Source of the DNA: CAZLAJ01 sp964644605
GTDB lineage: Bacteria > Patescibacteriota > Microgenomatia > UBA1406 > GWC2-37-13
DNA length: 7,741 bases
Assembly: GCA_964644605.1 (NCBI GenBank)
Contig: CAZXWS010000003.1
Location: forward strand, 1 to 7,741
Direction: 5' to 3'
Notes under the pieces: generated by a model
Seen by the model: only the letters and a program-made list of their open reading frames with translations
Databases searched by the model: none
Told to the model about the DNA's origin: nothing
Shown: positions 5,671-7,741 of the stretch, piece by piece
How positions within the stretch are numbered: the stretch's first letter is position 1
How the letters are laid out: the number at the start of each line of letters is the position of its first letter
Program-made: the position numbers and the translations under genes

Positions 5671-6096
5671 TTATTTCTTAGCTGCTGAGGATCCGCCTGC
5701 TTTACCAGCCTCTAACTTTGCCCAAGCTTCTTTTTTCAGTGCTCCGACTGTCTTTCTCTTCCCTCGTTTAGTACGTGCATTTGAACGAGTTCGTTGTCCG
5801 CGGACTGGTAATCCTCTCACATGTCGTATACCTCTGTAACTACCAATATCTCGTAAACGTTTTAAATTATCTGAAATCTCTTCCCGTAAATCTCCTTCCA
5901 CCTTATAATTTTTTTCTACTAACAGGGTGATATGTTTTAACTCATCTTCACTCAAATCTTTTACACGTTTATGAGCGTCAATATTAGTTTGTTTCAATAT
6001 TTTCTCTGCTGTCGTCCACCCTAATCCATAAATAAGTGTTAACGCAAAATCTATTTTCTTATCATCCGGTAAAACTACTCCCATTAATCTGACCAT
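5671..6096 (-). CDS. rpsM: 30S ribosomal protein S13 (uS13)
   Basis: The 141-residue product is uS13 of the 30S head, forming bridges to the 50S subunit and contacting P-site tRNA through its C-terminus. The start MVRLMGVVLPDDKKIDFALT corresponds to the usual MARIAGVDLP-x2K-x3-ALT. YGLGWTTAEKIL (23–34) is the helix-hairpin-helix region. LRDIGSYRGIRHVRGLPVRGQRTRSNARTKRGKRKTVG (81–118) is the highly conserved basic end. Beyond residue 118 it carries about 23 extra residues ending in a G/S/A/K stretch, so it exceeds the usual 118–126. The start at M1 is preferred over M5 because it preserves the family N-terminus. It follows rpmJ by 29 bases of very A/T-rich DNA with no Shine-Dalgarno motif. Confidence 0.98.
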   Translation of the reverse strand: MVRLMGVVLPDDKKIDFALTLIYGLGWTTAEKILKQTNIDAHKRVKDLSEDELKHITLLVEKNYKVEGDLREEISDNLKRLRDIGSYRGIRHVRGLPVRGQRTRSNARTKRGKRKTVGALKKEAWAKLEAGKAGGSSAAKK

Positions 6097-6125
6097 ATAA
6101 ATAAAAACAAAATTTTAAAATCTGA

Positions 6126-6239
6126 TTATCCTTGTCTCTGTTTATGCTTGGAATTTGTGCATACAACGTATAATCTTCCTTTTCTTTTTACGAGCTTACA
6201 CTTCGGACAAATTTTTTTAATTGATACTTGTATTCGCAT
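6126..6239 (-). CDS. rpmJ: 50S ribosomal protein L36 (bL36), zinc-binding form
   Basis: Translating 6239 down to 6126 gives a 37-residue protein beginning MRIQVSIKKICPKCKLVKRK and ending NSKHKQRQG, followed by TAA. This is bL36, the smallest large-subunit protein. Cys11, Cys14, Cys27 and His32 give the C-x2-C-x12-C-x4-H zinc site of the C-plus type. The usual family start is MKVR-x-SVKKICxKCK, and length and ending (KHKQRQG) are standard. Its ATG lies a single base after the infA stop (TAA-T-ATG), so the two are probably translationally coupled. It precedes rpsM in the usual infA–rpmJ–rpsM order. It is short enough to be missed by ORF length cut-offs, but the match is essentially complete. 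Confidence 0.97.
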   Translation of the reverse strand: MRIQVSIKKICPKCKLVKRKGRLYVVCTNSKHKQRQG

Positions 6240-6240
6240 A

Positions 6241-6459
6241 TTAAATTCTGTACACAATTCTGCCTCTATTTAGATCGTAAGGCGTTAACTCTATTCTTAC
6301 TTTATCGCCAGGGAGTATTTTAATATAATTTTTTCTCATTTTCCCTGACAAATAACACAGAATCACTTTATCTGAGTTGAAAAGCTTAACATGAAAAAGA
6401 GTATTAGGCAAATTCTCTAATACCTCACCCTCAACTACTATTACTGATTCATCTTTCAT
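6241..6459 (-). CDS. infA: Translation initiation factor IF-1
   Basis: The 72-residue product is the usual length of IF-1, an S1/OB-fold protein that occupies the 30S A site during initiation with IF-2 and IF-3. The match runs throughout: VIVVEGEVLENLPNTLFHVKL (6–26), ILCYLSGKMRKNYIKILPGDKVRIELTPYDLNRGRIVYRI (33–72), close to the family's HISGKMR-x-N-x-IRILPGD-x-V-x-VE-x-SPYDL-x-RGRI-x-YR. Residues 34–36 are LCY where AHI is usual. The start codon is supported by the normal MKDESVIVVEG beginning. It lies 23 bases after map and 1 base before rpmJ. The upstream gap has no Shine-Dalgarno motif; a TAAAAT box at 6469–6474 is noted, but no partner -35 is visible. Confidence 0.98.
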   Translation of the reverse strand: MKDESVIVVEGEVLENLPNTLFHVKLFNSDKVILCYLSGKMRKNYIKILPGDKVRIELTPYDLNRGRIVYRI

Positions 6460-6482
6460 AAACTGTATATTTTAACATATTT

Positions 6483-7232
6483 TTACGTTAATATTACGGT
6501 ATTTTTATCCGTAATTGCAACTGAACGCTCAAAACAAGCCGAAAGGCTTTTATCCCTGGTTATAATCGACCAGTCATCGCCTTTCTCATACGTGATTTTC
6601 TCTGTTCCCATTGAATAAATAATTTCAATAGCAATAACCAACCCAGGCTTTATTTTATATGTTTTCTCTACGGGTCGATCTACAAATCCTAAAACATATG
6701 GTTCTTCGTGTAAATCTTTACCAACTCCATGACCTGTAAGTTCTTTTAAAATAAAATACCCATTGCCGTATATTTCCTTTTGAATTACCTCTGAAATTTC
6801 TCCCAAAAAATGTCCTGCTTGAGCTTTTTGGATGGCCTTTTCAAGAGTCTGTCTCCCAATTTCAAGAAATTTCTCTTTTTTAGGATCTTTTTCTCCGACA
6901 AGTACTGTAATAGCATAATCAGTATGATACCCCTGATAATACATGCCAATATCAAGAGTCACCATATCTCCTGCGTTAATGACTCGCGCAGATGGAGGCG
7001 TATGTACTACTTGTTCATTAATTGGTATGCAGATGGACCAAAAAAAACCAGGAACTTTTTTAAATGACGGCGTACCACCCTGTTTTATTATTAAATCTTC
7101 TGCTAATTTATCAATGTACTCTGTTTTTGTACCTTCTTTGATCTCCGGCACCAACTGATCGACTACGTTTATCAACCGTTTACCTCCTTCAGCCATAATC
7201 TTAATTTCTTCCGGAGTCTTTAACTTTATCAT
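6483..7232 (-). CDS. map: Type I methionine aminopeptidase
   Basis: The 249-residue enzyme removes the initiator methionine from nascent proteins after deformylation. It has the pita-bread fold with two metals. All five ligands are visible: D94 (LDIG), D105 (TDYA), H168 (GHGVG), E203 (AIEI) and E235 (ERS). The catalytic histidines are H77 (VVHTPP) and H175 (LHEEP). Length matches the simple type Ia form without N-terminal zinc or SH3 extensions. Two local changes stand out: HTPP instead of the usual HGIP after H77, and E-I-I and E-R-S in place of the typical E-P-M/F and E-H-T around the last two ligands. The ATG overlaps the stop of the upstream kinase by 4 bases (ATGA). map before infA is the normal order. 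No Shine-Dalgarno motif precedes it (TTTACTTTTTATG), so coupled re-initiation is likely. Confidence 0.97.
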   Translation of the reverse strand: MIKLKTPEEIKIMAEGGKRLINVVDQLVPEIKEGTKTEYIDKLAEDLIIKQGGTPSFKKVPGFFWSICIPINEQVVHTPPSARVINAGDMVTLDIGMYYQGYHTDYAITVLVGEKDPKKEKFLEIGRQTLEKAIQKAQAGHFLGEISEVIQKEIYGNGYFILKELTGHGVGKDLHEEPYVLGFVDRPVEKTYKIKPGLVIAIEIIYSMGTEKITYEKGDDWSIITRDKSLSACFERSVAITDKNTVILT

Positions 7233-7741
7233 AAAAAGTAAATCTGCTGATACAGTTTCTCTAATTTGTCATGCAAATCTTCAAGCGTTGTATTATTTGT
7301 AATAATAAAGTCAGCAAAAGCGATAGTGGGCCCCATATTAATTCCAATTAACTCGTTTATATCTCGCTCTTCACCAAACATCTTCGATCGATACTTACGC
7401 CGCGCACTTCGTTCATAGCGCAGATGTTTATCTGCAAAAACAGCTATTATTAAAATATGTACTTTGGGAAACTTTTTCTTTAGATAAACATACTCCTCCC
7501 AAGAACGCATTCCTTCAACAATAATGATCGGATTTTTATCCAATTCCTCGTGTATTTTTTTCTCATTTAACACAGCTAACGCTTCCATTCCATATTTTTC
7601 CCTCACTTCCTGACGAATCCGTTTATGGACTTCTTCAGTATGTTTTAAATGATGCTCATCGATATAATCGTTCATCATTTTACTGAAAGAAATCAATGGA
7701 ATGCCTTTACTTGCAAAGTACTGTGCAGCTTCCGATTTACC
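7229..7741 (-). CDS. P-loop nucleotide kinase, UPF0200 / adenylate-kinase-like (5' end missing)
   Basis: The frame is open to the window edge, and 170 codons are visible down to TGA at 7229–7231. The first visible residues are GKSEAAQYFASKG, the end of a Walker A loop (…GSGKS), so only about 10–15 N-terminal residues should be missing. An internal TTG at 7696 is not the true start. Further blocks are KRIRQEVREKYGMEAL (visible residues 40–55), IIIVEGMRSWEEY (72–84, Walker B-like with the E/D-G-x-RS signature), ERSARRKYRSKMFGEERDINE (110–130, a basic LID-like region) and AFADFIITNNTTLEDLHDKL (141–160). From memory this order matches the archaeal UPF0200 family (MJ1399-like), related to adenylate and dephospho-CoA kinases; activity is unproven. 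It occupies the place where adk usually stands, between secY and map, and overlaps map by 4 bases. It may therefore serve as the nucleoside monophosphate kinase or do a different phosphotransfer. Confidence 0.82.
   Translation of the reverse strand, partial: GKSEAAQYFASKGIPLISFSKMMNDYIDEHHLKHTEEVHKRIRQEVREKYGMEALAVLNEKKIHEELDKNPIIIVEGMRSWEEYVYLKKKFPKVHILIIAVFADKHLRYERSARRKYRSKMFGEERDINELIGINMGPTIAFADFIITNNTTLEDLHDKLEKLYQQIYFL

Noticed and set aside
6469..6474. TAAAAT box 9 bases before infA as a leaderless promoter
   Set aside because: Same distance to the ATG as the GT2 box, but no -35-like hexamer at 16–18 bases; kept only as a remark.
6810..7158. Two plus-strand open frames inside map
   Set aside because: Both lie wholly antisense to a complete methionine aminopeptidase with all catalytic residues.
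7229..7696. TTG at 7696 as the start of the kinase gene
   Set aside because: The frame continues upstream with GKSEAAQYF, part of a Walker A loop, so the gene starts beyond the window.
1..7741. CRISPR array, tRNA, insertion sequence or prophage genes
   Set aside because: Gaps are 35 bases or less, no direct repeat series or transposase motifs appear, and all coding space is accounted for.

Overview
The window is an AT-rich bacterial segment in which every gene I can support lies on the minus strand, so transcription runs from position 7741 down to position 1. Gene order, protein sizes and residue patterns (36–38-residue L36 with a zinc site, IF-1, an alpha subunit with both N- and C-terminal domains, bacterial L17 and L13) make it bacterial. 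The compact layout, divergent L17 N-terminus, short lysine/arginine-rich tails on S9, S13 and L17, and an archaeal-looking P-loop kinase where adk normally sits suggest a Candidate Phyla Radiation (Patescibacteria) genome. I lean towards Microgenomates or Parcubacteria, but that rests on remembered family patterns and not on a search. TGA and TAG are both used as real stops and no in-frame TGA is needed, so the recoded-UGA lineages (Gracilibacteria/Absconditabacteria) are unlikely.

Positions 7741–6241 hold a 5'-truncated P-loop kinase of the UPF0200/adenylate-kinase-like type, map (methionine aminopeptidase) overlapping it by 4 bases, and infA (IF-1). Positions 6239–2273 hold the end of the classic spc/alpha ribosomal cluster: rpmJ, rpsM, rpsK, rpsD, rpoA, rplQ, rplM and rpsI. 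The 37-codon rpmJ at 6126–6239 is easy to miss because of its size. Gaps between these genes are 1–30 bases and no intrinsic terminator is visible, so the block reads as one operon.

Positions 2237–1 hold three glycosyltransferase genes: a GT2 rhamnosyltransferase-like protein, a complete GT4 protein that overlaps it by 4 bases (ATGA), and the first 81 codons of a second, WbaZ-like GT4 enzyme that leaves the window. They look like the start of a surface-polysaccharide locus placed directly behind rpsI. The 35-base junction carries a TATAAT box and an 18-base palindrome reaching the GT2 start codon, so this locus may have its own nearly leaderless promoter.

Together, the upstream block supplies ribosomal proteins, the RNA polymerase alpha subunit, initiation factor 1 and N-terminal methionine removal, while the downstream block assembles cell-surface glycans. 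I found no clearly new multi-gene system. The points most worth following are the kinase in the adk slot, the absence of Shine-Dalgarno sequences, the A8 tract that could fuse the GT2 and GT4 proteins by a -1 slip, and the promoter-like palindrome at the rpsI/GT2 junction. There is no gene-free stretch longer than 35 bases.
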